DNA of 64,000 nucleotides from Flavobacterium crocinum (lineage in GTDB: Bacteria; Bacteroidota; Bacteroidia; Flavobacteriales; Flavobacteriaceae), in the NCBI RefSeq assembly GCF_003122385.1, contig NZ_CP029255.1, forward strand, positions 5,208,001 to 5,272,000, in the 5' to 3' direction. Below are positions 51,668 through 60,844 of this stretch, in pieces. The first letter of the stretch is position 1. Every line of letters begins with the position of its first letter. The translations under genes were made by a program, and so were the position numbers. The notes beneath the pieces were generated by a model, which worked only from the letters and a program-made list of their open reading frames with translations, had not been told where the DNA came from and did not search any database.

Positions 51668-52959
51668 CAATTTGTTTTCATTTTTATATTTATACTCGCC
51701 ACCAATAAACCCGAAGCCATTATGGCGCAACCCAACATACTAGGCTGTGCCCACTGCCCTTGAGTAATTAAGAATAAGGCTGTTCCGCAAAATGTAACTG
51801 GCAGTAATTTGTATTTATTAGGTAATTTAATAGAACTGTAAAACAATCCTATTGCAAAAAATAATCTTAAAGCAATCATACCGCCACCCAAAATAAGACC
51901 TTGTTCTCCACCCACACGATTTAGCTCTCCTTCTGAAACCAGGAAAACTCTTTTTCCTGTTAGCAATTGTGCCCCTGCATTAGTCCCCATACCAAGGTTA
52001 CCTACAAATAAAGGCGAATTTAACAATGTTGTTATTGGCTCTGTAAAGCCATTTAACGCTCTCATGAAAAAAGAATCTGTCAAACCTCCGTCTTGATCAT
52101 TTGCAGTATCTACCCTACTCATAAAAACTTCTGTACCCACACTAAAAATTGGAGTAGTCTTTTGTAAAATCGTAAACAATGCGAAAATTGCAAATACTGT
52201 AATTACTAAACGTATAATTGATTTCATACTCGTCGAAGATCCAATAAAAGCAAATAAACCAACTAAAAGCACGCCTCCAACTGCTGTTCTACTTACTGTT
52301 ATGGGCAAAGCAATTATAAGAGCAATGGTACTTGCATACAGTAAAATTTTTGAACAAGCTTCTTTAGACAACCAAAAATAAAATACAAATACAGAAACTA
52401 ATATGTAATAAGATGATAATCCTGTAGTGAAAGAGAAAGTGCCTGAAGGTCTAAAATATCCCATTGAGCCGGAAAAACCAGCACTACCTTCTCCACCAAT
52501 ACCCGTATTTATAAAGGCAGTTTGCGGACTTATAAATTGAAAATAAACAATTATCGTGACCACAATATTTATTGCCAGCAGGACACGTCCCATTTTTAAA
52601 ATATCCTCTTTTGTAAAAACAGCACCTATAACAAAAATTAAAGGAAAATGAACCAGCATAATTCGAGCCCCATAAAGACCTACAAATAGGTTTTCATGTC
52701 CAAAAGTCAAAGTAATAGCTAAACTAAGCAAGGTAAAAATGGCACTTAAAGTAACATAAGGATTAACAAATTTTACCTTCATATAAAAAGCTTTTACAAT
52801 GATGTAAATAGCAATAGGATCTCTTACAACCAACAAAGGTGTAGCAAGACTAGGTAAAATCCATTTACGCAATGCCCCTTCAAAAATCCAAAGTAAAAAA
52901 TAAAGCCAAATTGCTATTTTTATTGAATTATAATTAGGAATGCTCTCTTGTTCTTCCAT
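51667..52959 (-). CDS. wzy: O-antigen/exopolysaccharide polymerase (Wzy-like)
   Basis: The 430-residue protein has about ten to eleven membrane helices and a large hydrophilic loop (about residues 270-340, TPIFSVGTEVFMSRVDTAND...) as in Wzy/O-antigen ligase proteins. Sequence is poorly conserved in this family, so the call rests on topology and on being the only such protein in the locus. It would join repeat units on the periplasmic side. It has one-base stop/start overlap with the downstream GT4 gene. Confidence 0.8.
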   Translation of the reverse strand: MEEQESIPNYNSIKIAIWLYFLLWIFEGALRKWILPSLATPLLVVRDPIAIYIIVKAFYMKVKFVNPYVTLSAIFTLLSLAITLTFGHENLFVGLYGARIMLVHFPLIFVIGAVFTKEDILKMGRVLLAINIVVTIIVYFQFISPQTAFINTGIGGEGSAGFSGSMGYFRPSGTFSFTTGLSSYYILVSVFVFYFWLSKEACSKILLYASTIALIIALPITVSRTAVGGVLLVGLFAFIGSSTSMKSIIRLVITVFAIFALFTILQKTTPIFSVGTEVFMSRVDTANDQDGGLTDSFFMRALNGFTEPITTLLNSPLFVGNLGMGTNAGAQLLTGKRVFLVSEGELNRVGGEQGLILGGGMIALRLFFAIGLFYSSIKLPNKYKLLPVTFCGTALFLITQGQWAQPSMLGCAIMASGLLVASINIKMKTN

Positions 52960-52981
52960 GGAATGAAATAATATTGTTTCT

Positions 52982-54226
52982 TTAAAAATTATTTAGTGAA
53001 GAAAAAGCTTCGGCCATTTCCTGACCATATACAGACCACGGTCTAGTTTGAGCTTTGTTTTGTGCTGCAAGTCCGTATTGTTCTACTATTTCTGGTTTTT
53101 CCAGTATTTTAATAAATACTTCTTTAATTGCATTTGAAGAGCCAGCCGGCACAATCCAGCCATTCTTATCATGCTCAATTAGGTCTGGTCCTGCTGTTCT
53201 TTCTGTTGTAATAACAGGAACTCCCTGCGACATAGCTTCTGTAATTACCAATCCGAAACCTTCAAAAAGTGATGGAAAAACGAATACATCATGTTCTCGC
53301 ATACATTTTAAAACCTGATCATGAGATAAAGATGGAATCCATGTATGTTTTTCTAAAGCTTTATTCAAAGCATCACAGTTTGCTACAGCTTTATGTCCTA
53401 CAATTGTTAACTCTATTTTATCTTCTAATCCCGCTACAGCTTCAAATAAATATGAAAGTCCTTTTCGCTGCGATAAACCTCCGATAAATAAAATTTTAAG
53501 CTTACGGTTTACAAGAGGCACATATGTTTTTTTTTGTCTGACCTCTGGAAAACCATACGGAATCACTTTTATTTCGGGCAGGTTTCCTGAATATTCTTCC
53601 AAAGTTTTTTTTGTAAAACTACTCGCTACAAAAACGACATCGGCTAGAGCCAATTCTTGATCTTTTTGAGCCAATTTCTTGTTCGAATCATTAAATCCTG
53701 TTAGCGTACTTGACCATTGTGGATTGATTTCAAACTCTTTTTGCATTAGTAAACGAGCACTTTTCCAATACCCTATTGGTAAATCATAAATGCAATGAAG
53801 TCCTAATTGTTTTGCTTTTAGAAAAGTAGATAATGCACCGTCTTCATAAGCATATACTCCTAACAATCCGTTTCTTTTTGCTTTTGCCAAACTATTGGCA
53901 ACCCATTTATCATGTTTTTGATATACTTTTTCTACGCAAAAAAAACCCGTTTCATGTTTAACCAAAGTATTAAAATGCAATCTAGAAGCTAATAAACGTC
54001 CAAACTCAAAAAAAGATTTTGATCTTGTATAGGGTTGCCAAGCACGTTCTAGACTTCTTCTTCGTAAATCTTTTAATTTCGGATTACTACTTATTTTATA
54101 TAAAAACTGCTCTGGAAATATTGCAATTGAGGTAAAAAGTTTAAACAGAAGATTGTTTTTTAGTAAACCAACTACCAAATTTTTTGAATTTGCATTTAAC
54201 GTCGGATGAGATACTAGTACCTTCAT
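52982..54226 (-). CDS. Glycosyltransferase family 4
   Basis: The 414 residues show a GT-B layout with GVYAYEDGALSTFLKAKQLG, DVVFVASSFTKKTLEEY (about 194-210), LFIGGLSQRKGLSYLFEA (about 250-267) and the donor motif EGFGLVITEAMSQGVPVITT (about 318-337). The N-terminal HPTLNANSKNLV start is like that of colanic-acid-type WcaI/WcaL enzymes only in general form. Sugar specificity is unknown. It overlaps the upstream gene by 4 bases (ATGA). Confidence 0.87.
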   Translation of the reverse strand: MKVLVSHPTLNANSKNLVVGLLKNNLLFKLFTSIAIFPEQFLYKISSNPKLKDLRRRSLERAWQPYTRSKSFFEFGRLLASRLHFNTLVKHETGFFCVEKVYQKHDKWVANSLAKAKRNGLLGVYAYEDGALSTFLKAKQLGLHCIYDLPIGYWKSARLLMQKEFEINPQWSSTLTGFNDSNKKLAQKDQELALADVVFVASSFTKKTLEEYSGNLPEIKVIPYGFPEVRQKKTYVPLVNRKLKILFIGGLSQRKGLSYLFEAVAGLEDKIELTIVGHKAVANCDALNKALEKHTWIPSLSHDQVLKCMREHDVFVFPSLFEGFGLVITEAMSQGVPVITTERTAGPDLIEHDKNGWIVPAGSSNAIKEVFIKILEKPEIVEQYGLAAQNKAQTRPWSVYGQEMAEAFSSLNNF

Positions 54227-55305
54227 ATTTTTGAAATTGAATTAATAAACTGATCCGTCATGCAATTCAAATCAAACACCTCAGCATCTATTGGAGTTAT
54301 TTTTAAATTATTTTTTTCATATTTAATAATTTCTTTTATGTCATAATGCCCTTTTGCCGGAGTCCAATTTCTTGAAACTGAAATAGTATTTATTCGATGT
54401 TCCCTGTATGCTGCATACACCCCGCTTTTTTCAGTCTGCAAATAAGGCGTTGTAGAAATACCATAGTCACTATTAATCAAAACCTGGGAAATTTCGCTTT
54501 CAGATTGTATTCCTAAAACTTCATAAACAATATTATTATTTTCAAGTATGGAAAGATAATTATCCAGTTCTGAACCATTTTTACCTATAAAAACAAATTT
54601 TATTGGTTTAACAAACGTGTCTAAAGTTTGTAATAAATCGCCAATAAAATCTTCAAAAGGAGCTCCCGGATGAATTGTACCAAACAAAACAAATTGAGTA
54701 AATCCTATTTCTTGTTTTGTTACATTATTTAAAGGTATGTTCCCACAAATAGGTAAAACTTCGGAAGTGATATTATGCGAATGAAGAAAAAATTGATACA
54801 GCTGATTTTGTGTGGTAATAAAATGAGGTCTGTTTTTGGTAATTAATTGCTGAATGATTACTTGCTGCGCTTTTCCAATAATTTTATGTTTTATAGACGC
54901 TTCTAAATCAATTCCCAGCCATAATTCATGAAACATAATATGCCATTTATGATTTCCTTTTAATCTCTTTAAAAAAGATGGTATCCAGAAAGGAAGTCCT
55001 TTAGCATTAAAACTGTAAGGCACAAATTGCAGAGAAATCCAATCCGGCTGAAACTCTTTTAAAATATCTTGAGACCAAGTAAATCGTTGTGCATTTGAAA
55101 TTTCGAGTGCTACACGGTGTACAACAATTTCGGTATGATCAAATTCCTGTTTTTCTGTAGAAAAAGTTTTGGAATGATAATCGTATAAACTCAATATTTG
55201 AGTTTGGTGACCTTTTTTTATTAACTCTCCACACAAACGTCTTGTATAATCTCCTACACCGTCATGTCCAGGCTCAAGTGAGCCACAAAGGAAGAGGATT
55301 TTCAT
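54223..55305 (-). CDS. GT-B glycosyltransferase, GT4-like
   Basis: The 360 residues begin ILFLCGSLEPGHDGVGDYTRRLCGEL, a typical GT4 acceptor-side start, with a middle LPICGNIPLNN and FVLFGTIHPGAPFEDFIGDLL (about 208-228). The usual C-terminal ExxxxxxxE donor motif is not present in normal form (YGISTTPYLQTEKSGVYAAYREH stands in its place). It may be a divergent sugar transferase. It overlaps the downstream GT4 gene by 4 bases and is 57 bases after the exostosin-like gene. Confidence 0.75.
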   Translation of the reverse strand: MKILFLCGSLEPGHDGVGDYTRRLCGELIKKGHQTQILSLYDYHSKTFSTEKQEFDHTEIVVHRVALEISNAQRFTWSQDILKEFQPDWISLQFVPYSFNAKGLPFWIPSFLKRLKGNHKWHIMFHELWLGIDLEASIKHKIIGKAQQVIIQQLITKNRPHFITTQNQLYQFFLHSHNITSEVLPICGNIPLNNVTKQEIGFTQFVLFGTIHPGAPFEDFIGDLLQTLDTFVKPIKFVFIGKNGSELDNYLSILENNNIVYEVLGIQSESEISQVLINSDYGISTTPYLQTEKSGVYAAYREHRINTISVSRNWTPAKGHYDIKEIIKYEKNNLKITPIDAEVFDLNCMTDQFINSISKI

Positions 55306-55362
55306 AAGTTTTATTTTTTTCTTGTTTTTATTTTATAAAATACAATGCTATCAATCAGTAAA

Positions 55363-56454
55363 TTATCTCTCTAGTGACATTTTAAATTGATTAAAAAAAC
55401 CAACTGGAGATAAATAATCTTCCCATATTTTACGAAGCTGAACTTGTCTGTTTTTAAATTCACTTTCAGATAAATTATGGTGGTATTCATTTACGATTTC
55501 ACCAATTTTATGAATATCTTTTTCTTCGACCCAAACGCACAACTTTTTCCAATCAATGGTATCTTCAAAAGGTAAAATGCAGTCTGTATTGACAAATATT
55601 GGAATTCGTCCACAGCAAAGAGTTTCATAAAACCTAATAGAATTATTTCCAATTCCGCGTACACAAACAGTATAATCGTTATCTACAATATTATTTATAT
55701 AATTAAGACGGTAAATGTTACTATCTTCTTTGTGCGCTCCCGTATTTAAACCTCCCGGACCAAAACCAAAATTGCCTTTTATGATAAAATTTGTTTTGAT
55801 TCTTTTTGCTCTATTCAGAACAATAAGAACTCGTGCTCGATAAGAATGCGATGAGTAATCTGGAAAATACTTCATTAGCCCTAAATAATTTGCCCACAGC
55901 TTTGCCAATGCAATAAATTTATCTTTTCGAAAAGGCAAATTTAATGGAGGAGCAAATCCGCAAAAGCCTATTTTTGGAATAACAGATTTATCTCTAATTT
56001 CCAAAGCACCATCTTTATATCTTTCCAGAAAATCTTCAAAAAAATGTGGAAAAGATAACAGGCCATTTGAATTTTTGGATTTATATGCTGCCCCCGAAAA
56101 TACAATAGCATTTTTTATTTTAATTGCAACATTCCCCACATCGTGACCAGAGAATACAAGTATTTTTTTTCCATTTGCAACACATTTCTCTATAAATGCC
56201 ACTAATTCTTTTGGAGTTTCATCTGAAGGATAACTGTAAGGCATATAGATTGGTACGACAGCAATATCAGCATCTTCCAAACTTGTAATGCTCATATTTT
56301 CTTTTGCGTATAGGCAGTAACTATCGAATCTTCCTTTTATAATTTCATTATCATCTCCTCTGGTAGCGGTATAATGTTCTGATGTATAAAATGGAAATAG
56401 CATATCTATGCCTTTGCCAAATTTTAGTAAAGAAAAATCTGTATATATTTTCAT
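55363..56454 (-). CDS. Exostosin-like (GT47-type) glycosyltransferase
   Basis: The 363 residues have the layout of exostosin-family proteins. IAVVPIYMPYSYPSDE comes early, FSGHDVGN near 112-119, then IGFCGFAP. RGIGNNSIRFYETLCCGRIPIFVNTDCILPFED (about 279-311) is the C-terminal donor-binding region, where RFYExxxxGxIPI is diagnostic. Exostosin-type enzymes in eukaryotes build heparan backbones; bacterial members add varied sugars (glucuronate, xylose, galactose) to polysaccharides. The specific sugar here is unknown, though UDP-GlcA and UDP-xylose are both made in this locus. Confidence 0.75.
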   Translation of the reverse strand: MKIYTDFSLLKFGKGIDMLFPFYTSEHYTATRGDDNEIIKGRFDSYCLYAKENMSITSLEDADIAVVPIYMPYSYPSDETPKELVAFIEKCVANGKKILVFSGHDVGNVAIKIKNAIVFSGAAYKSKNSNGLLSFPHFFEDFLERYKDGALEIRDKSVIPKIGFCGFAPPLNLPFRKDKFIALAKLWANYLGLMKYFPDYSSHSYRARVLIVLNRAKRIKTNFIIKGNFGFGPGGLNTGAHKEDSNIYRLNYINNIVDNDYTVCVRGIGNNSIRFYETLCCGRIPIFVNTDCILPFEDTIDWKKLCVWVEEKDIHKIGEIVNEYHHNLSESEFKNRQVQLRKIWEDYLSPVGFFNQFKMSLER

Positions 56455-56550
56455 CTTTTAGTCAATTATGACAGTTTAAAAAACATTCAAATTATGGTAA
56501 TTAGAAATAGTAAATGCCAATAAAACAAAGCTATTTTCTAAAGTAGAAAA

Positions 56551-57540
56551 TCAAGATTTATAAAATCTTCCAATTAGTTTTGTCACTTTTATTATCATTC
56601 TTTTGGCTTTGACTGTTCGCTTAGAATGCGCGATAATAGGGTAACTTGTATTATTCCAGTAGCATTCATCTACCAATCTAGGCTGGCGTCCATCAAATGA
56701 TTTCAGGGTATAATTGATGTTCCAGGGTTTATTTTCACCGAGTGCATGAAACATGATTGCTTTACCAGAAACAAAGCTCATTCCCTCTTTTCCGAGGTAA
56801 CTAACTTTACCATCATAAGCTTCAATTGTAGCATTTAAAGCATCTTGATCTGATTTATCAAAAATCTGAAATCCGTCCAGCTTCAAAATTGTTGTGTTAT
56901 AGGTTTGTTTATAAAAAATCGAATTTTCAAGCCCGCCAATTGCTTCGCCCATAAATAACTGCAGGTTAAGCCACAAAATTAAAAACGAAATATCTTTTTT
57001 TAGAACTCCAATAAAACCACCATTAACATAAGTTGGATTTTTAAATTCTAAATTGACATTGTAGTTTTTAAAATAATTTTTCCAGCCTTGTCTGCGAGGA
57101 TGAAATTCCTGCAAAGGAGAATTTATATCTTCACACAATGCAACACCGCAATTGACCCATTGTTCAAAGCAAACCCAAGAATCGTCTACCACAATATCCG
57201 GATCAAAATAAAATAATGCTTCAGCATCTTTTGCAGGTCCTTCCCATAATTCCAACATAAAATCGGGCTTATAATTGGTTAGACTATAAGTAGTGCTGAG
57301 AGGCAAAAAAACAAGTTCAATTCCATCAACAGGATATAAAACAATGGCATTTTCCCATTTCCCAATTGTTTGTTTTTTGCCTTCTAAGGCCCAATTGGGT
57401 AATTTTCCTCGGTATCCCACGTAAATGGAACCTAGAAAACCTTGTTTATAAAGTGAATTAGAAAGTGTAGCCACACCATAATGGTAATGACCTTCAAATA
57501 GAGTACAAACGGCTGAATTCATAAGATTTATTTTGGACAT
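56551..57540 (-). CDS. Putative glycosyltransferase (GT8-like GT-A fold)
   Basis: The 329 residues begin with AVCTLFEGHYHYGVATLSNSL, resembling the start of GT8-like nucleotide-diphosphosugar enzymes. ALFYFDPDIVVDDSW (about 108-122) has the DxD metal site, and NGGFIGVLKKD near 170 and SDQDALN near 232 are further GT8-like motifs. I do not recognise a named subfamily. It is 1 base away from the related-looking gene at 57542, suggesting coordinated expression of two GT8-like enzymes. Donor and acceptor unknown. Confidence 0.68.
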   Translation of the reverse strand: MSKINLMNSAVCTLFEGHYHYGVATLSNSLYKQGFLGSIYVGYRGKLPNWALEGKKQTIGKWENAIVLYPVDGIELVFLPLSTTYSLTNYKPDFMLELWEGPAKDAEALFYFDPDIVVDDSWVCFEQWVNCGVALCEDINSPLQEFHPRRQGWKNYFKNYNVNLEFKNPTYVNGGFIGVLKKDISFLILWLNLQLFMGEAIGGLENSIFYKQTYNTTILKLDGFQIFDKSDQDALNATIEAYDGKVSYLGKEGMSFVSGKAIMFHALGENKPWNINYTLKSFDGRQPRLVDECYWNNTSYPIIAHSKRTVKAKRMIIKVTKLIGRFYKS

Positions 57541-57541
57541 T

Positions 57542-58540
57542 CTAGGCGGACAAATATCTTTTTAAACGCATTATTTTTCCTTTCACATAAGTTACATTAG
57601 ATAAATCTGTGACTTGGATTTTAAAAAATTGCATCATTCTATTTTCGTCGGTTTGGTTCGAAAACATAAAGTCATCAATGGCTTCAGATCCTATGCGTCC
57701 TCGTCCAGAATAATGCAAATGACTTATTGTAATATTTTTATTTTCAAATGAAGGTTGTTGTTCGTATTGCTTTTTATCTTCTTCAGATAAAGTAGAAAAC
57801 CAACTTTTAAACGATCTCGTTTTCTTTTGATTATTTCCTTGAACAGCTTGAAGTAAATCTAAACTGTTTTTATAATCTCCTGACCAGGAGCTCAACCAAT
57901 TGTAAGGCGGTTTACAAAGATTAAGCATTTTCCAATCACCAATTAAAGAAGCAATGTGTAATAAAGACTGGTCATGTTTTTGAGGAATTTCAGGATTTTC
58001 TTTGAACCAATCGACAGCAGCATTCATATCGGTAATCATTTTATCACTCTTTTTTACCAACATATGCCCAGCTGTAAGCGCTGTAAGAAGACTATCTTTT
58101 CCAAAAATCTCTTCTATTTTATTTGGTTGCAGATAATTAAATCTTCCTTGCGTGGTATATTCTTCGTCTGCATGAACTAAATCATAGTCTGCTGAAAATT
58201 CAAACATACGTTCCCAATTCGTTAATGCAACAATATCATTATCAGCATATATAAATTCCTCCCAATCACAAAACCATGCTAAAAAGCGATACAAAAATCC
58301 CATAGGACAATCTGTCAATACGCTTCTTAAGTTGTTTATAAAAGTTATCGCCTCTTGTGGAAAGTCGTCTACAGTTAAAAATTCTACTTCATCTAAGATA
58401 TTTTTTGAGTCAACTGGTTTACCACCAAAATGAATTAATCGAATAGGTAAAGTACAACCACTTTCTCTTATAGAATAAATTAAATTGTCGCAATAAATCT
58501 GGCTTTTATAATTGGCGACTAAAACAATTCCTTTTTTCAT
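57542..58540 (-). CDS. Putative glycosyltransferase (GT-A fold, GT8-like)
   Basis: The 332 residues start at the ATG at 58540 (MKKGIVLVANYKS); an upstream in-frame ATG at 58600 would overlap the preceding gene by 14 bases and adds a Lys/Ser-rich piece of doubtful value. CDNLIYSIRESG resembles the second helix of GT8-like folds, EEFIYADNDIVALTNW (about 93-108) holds the DxD-like metal site, and KHDQSLLHIASLIGDW near 190 is a GT8-like Asp/Gln motif. Function in the locus is inferred. The family is not named. Confidence 0.66.
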   Translation of the reverse strand: MKKGIVLVANYKSQIYCDNLIYSIRESGCTLPIRLIHFGGKPVDSKNILDEVEFLTVDDFPQEAITFINNLRSVLTDCPMGFLYRFLAWFCDWEEFIYADNDIVALTNWERMFEFSADYDLVHADEEYTTQGRFNYLQPNKIEEIFGKDSLLTALTAGHMLVKKSDKMITDMNAAVDWFKENPEIPQKHDQSLLHIASLIGDWKMLNLCKPPYNWLSSWSGDYKNSLDLLQAVQGNNQKKTRSFKSWFSTLSEEDKKQYEQQPSFENKNITISHLHYSGRGRIGSEAIDDFMFSNQTDENRMMQFFKIQVTDLSNVTYVKGKIMRLKRYLSA

Positions 58541-58586
58541 TTTTGATTTTTTATAAGATTTAAACAACACACTCCACTCGGAAATT

Positions 58587-59375
58587 TTAGGTTTTTCCAA
58601 TTACCTCCTTAATCAGTTTTTTGCATTTACCAACAAAGAATTTTGTCCTATTTTTTATTTTGTTATTTTCTATTTGGTCGTATAACATGTAATCATCTAC
58701 AAAGGCTGGAAATTCTTTTTCTAATATTCTTTTCCTTTCCTCTTTCATGGCATCAAAGTGAAGAGGATTACAAGTTAGTCCGTCAGCACTGCAAATTGCC
58801 ATTTTGAAGTTTAAGTGAATGTAAGACGCATTGTATTTGCATACTGATAAAATAATAAAATGCCAATCTGCTCCATATTTTATGGTTTCGTCGTACAATC
58901 CAACAAGATCATGAAGTTTCTTTTTGAAGAAAACAGCTTGATGACTTATCATTCTATCTCTTAAAAAACCGAATGTCAATTTATCCGGAAAAATACTTTC
59001 TGCAAAGACAACTCCTTTACTTTCTCTGTCTACATCACCATAAATAATGTCTTGTGTATAATTTGTTTGGTCAAACACCTTACCCAGCACATCATTGTCA
59101 TACAAAACATCACCAGCATTAAGCATTAGCAAATATTCTCCATTTGCTTTGGCAATACCTTTGTTCATTGCATTGTATATTCCTTTATCTGGTTCGCTTA
59201 CAGAATAAGTAAAATAGTGCGCATTGTTTTTTATATACTCAGCACTTCCGTCAGTAGATCCTCCATCGATAATTATAAATTCAAAATCTTTCCAATCTTG
59301 ATTGATCACTGTATTAACCGTATCAGTTAATCCATTTAAATCATTATAATTAATCGTGATAATAGATAATTTCAT
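58587..59375 (-). CDS. Glycosyltransferase family 2 (WcaA-like)
   Basis: The 262 residues have a GT-A fold start LSIITINYNDLNGLTDTVN, IIDGGSTDGSAEYI, SEPDKGIYNAMNKGIAKANGEYLLMLNAGD (about 60-89, metal site NAGD in place of DxD), and HQAVFFKKKLHDLVG later. It resembles colanic-acid-type GT2 enzymes and is clearly related to the GT2 gene at 44994 (shared SEPDKGxYxAxNKG). Sugar unknown. Confidence 0.87.
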   Translation of the reverse strand: MKLSIITINYNDLNGLTDTVNTVINQDWKDFEFIIIDGGSTDGSAEYIKNNAHYFTYSVSEPDKGIYNAMNKGIAKANGEYLLMLNAGDVLYDNDVLGKVFDQTNYTQDIIYGDVDRESKGVVFAESIFPDKLTFGFLRDRMISHQAVFFKKKLHDLVGLYDETIKYGADWHFIILSVCKYNASYIHLNFKMAICSADGLTCNPLHFDAMKEERKRILEKEFPAFVDDYMLYDQIENNKIKNRTKFFVGKCKKLIKEVIGKT

Positions 59376-59476
59376 AGAACGGTTAAAAAAAAAACTTTTG
59401 ATTTATTACTAATTTTGAATCAGAAAGATTGAAAAATAAAATTTAAAAAACGAGGTGATTAGCAAATAAAGAATGT

Positions 59477-60766
59477 TTATTTATACGAACTTATTCGATA
59501 AAAACTAAAACTATAATTTACTACTAATGATACACATTGGTATAAAATATTGTAATACAGAATTCCTTGCAGTGTTGACAAATCCCAAATGAAAAAAGAC
59601 ACCAATACTATACTTAAGTTCATTCCAATTACCAGTATCGGATTTAAAAAATGGCCTCTACTTCCAATTAAACTACTTGTCATAGAGGTTATAAGACCAA
59701 TACAACTGGATAATAAAATCAAAAAAAGTTCTGAAGACAAACCGCTGTATGATGATCCCAAAATCCATAACATTTGTTGCGGAAAAAGAAAAACAACTAA
59801 CATTACAAATCCTGTGAATAAGAAAAGTAATATTTGAAAAATAAAAAAGACTTTGATTATGGTTGACTTTTTATCCGGCAATCTAGAAAAACGTGGGACA
59901 AATACCGATCCCAAAACATTCGCGAAAAGCCCTATCAATACCGAAAATCTACCTAAAGCTCCAATACTTGCTAACTCATTTGAATTTCCAAAGACAGACA
60001 AAATCCAAATCATTATTTGTCCTGAAAACGCATAGAAAATAATATTCGGCAATAAAAGTGTTACTACTTTTAGAATTTTTTTTCTAATAATTGGATCCGG
60101 TTTCTGACTGGTATCAACAAATTTTTCATTAATTCTTTTTAACTTAAAATTCCCATATATTCTAGGAATTCCAGAGGCTAATAAAATGGCAAAAGTATAA
60201 GGAAAGATAAATATCGTTAATACTGTCAGCACTAATCTTCCCAAACCAACAGCCAATTGATTTTTTTGTATACTTGAAATATCCTGATGTAATTTTGGTG
60301 TTATTTCTAAGAGAGAATCAGACAAATCAGCATAAAATGCAGGAATTAAAGAAAGTAATATTAAAACAGCTGTTAACCAGCTTGCCTTATTGACCATTAA
60401 TAAATAAATTATAATAGGTCCAACAATAAGCAATGTTACAAAAGCAAATTTTCTTCTTAATTCTAAACCAGTAGAAAATATAACTCCTAATTTTTTTGGA
60501 TCTTGCCAAACTTTTCCACTCAGTGCCATAACACCATTAGAAATACCTGAATCAGTAAAAACAAGTAATGTTCCTACCATTGTATTGGCTAAAGTGTAAA
60601 ATGCATATTCTTGAATTGGCAGTAATCTTACAATCAAAATTCCAGTAACAAATGCAATACCTTTTAATAAAATCTCTGTACTTCCTACTAATGACATTAA
60701 CTTTACGATATTTAAACTTTTATCGTAATGTCTATGCTGTTTTATTTTAAGTAAAACTTTATTCAT
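59477..60766 (-). CDS. wzx: Wzx-like oligosaccharide flippase
   Basis: The 429-residue protein has about 12 membrane helices in the MOP/polysaccharide-biosynthesis (Wzx) layout. The N-terminal LMSLVGSTEILLKGIAFVTGILIVRLLPIQEYAFYTLANT is typical of the first two helices. It moves the completed lipid-linked repeat unit across the inner membrane. The pairing with wzy, wza and wzc in one locus defines a Wzx/Wzy-type pathway, not an ABC-transporter or synthase type. Confidence 0.87.
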   Translation of the reverse strand: MNKVLLKIKQHRHYDKSLNIVKLMSLVGSTEILLKGIAFVTGILIVRLLPIQEYAFYTLANTMVGTLLVFTDSGISNGVMALSGKVWQDPKKLGVIFSTGLELRRKFAFVTLLIVGPIIIYLLMVNKASWLTAVLILLSLIPAFYADLSDSLLEITPKLHQDISSIQKNQLAVGLGRLVLTVLTIFIFPYTFAILLASGIPRIYGNFKLKRINEKFVDTSQKPDPIIRKKILKVVTLLLPNIIFYAFSGQIMIWILSVFGNSNELASIGALGRFSVLIGLFANVLGSVFVPRFSRLPDKKSTIIKVFFIFQILLFLFTGFVMLVVFLFPQQMLWILGSSYSGLSSELFLILLSSCIGLITSMTSSLIGSRGHFLNPILVIGMNLSIVLVSFFIWDLSTLQGILYYNILYQCVSLVVNYSFSFYRISSYK

Positions 60767-60844
60767 TGTTTGTAAACAAAAAAACTTATTATTGAAATTA
60801 CTTCTTTTATGAAGTTTTTTTTTTAAGATTCAAAATTTCAAATC

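Noticed and set aside
60785..60830. Hairpin with T run between wzx and ugd
   Set aside because: The T run follows the stem (acttc/gaagt) only on the plus strand, where nothing is transcribed. It would not end the minus-strand message.
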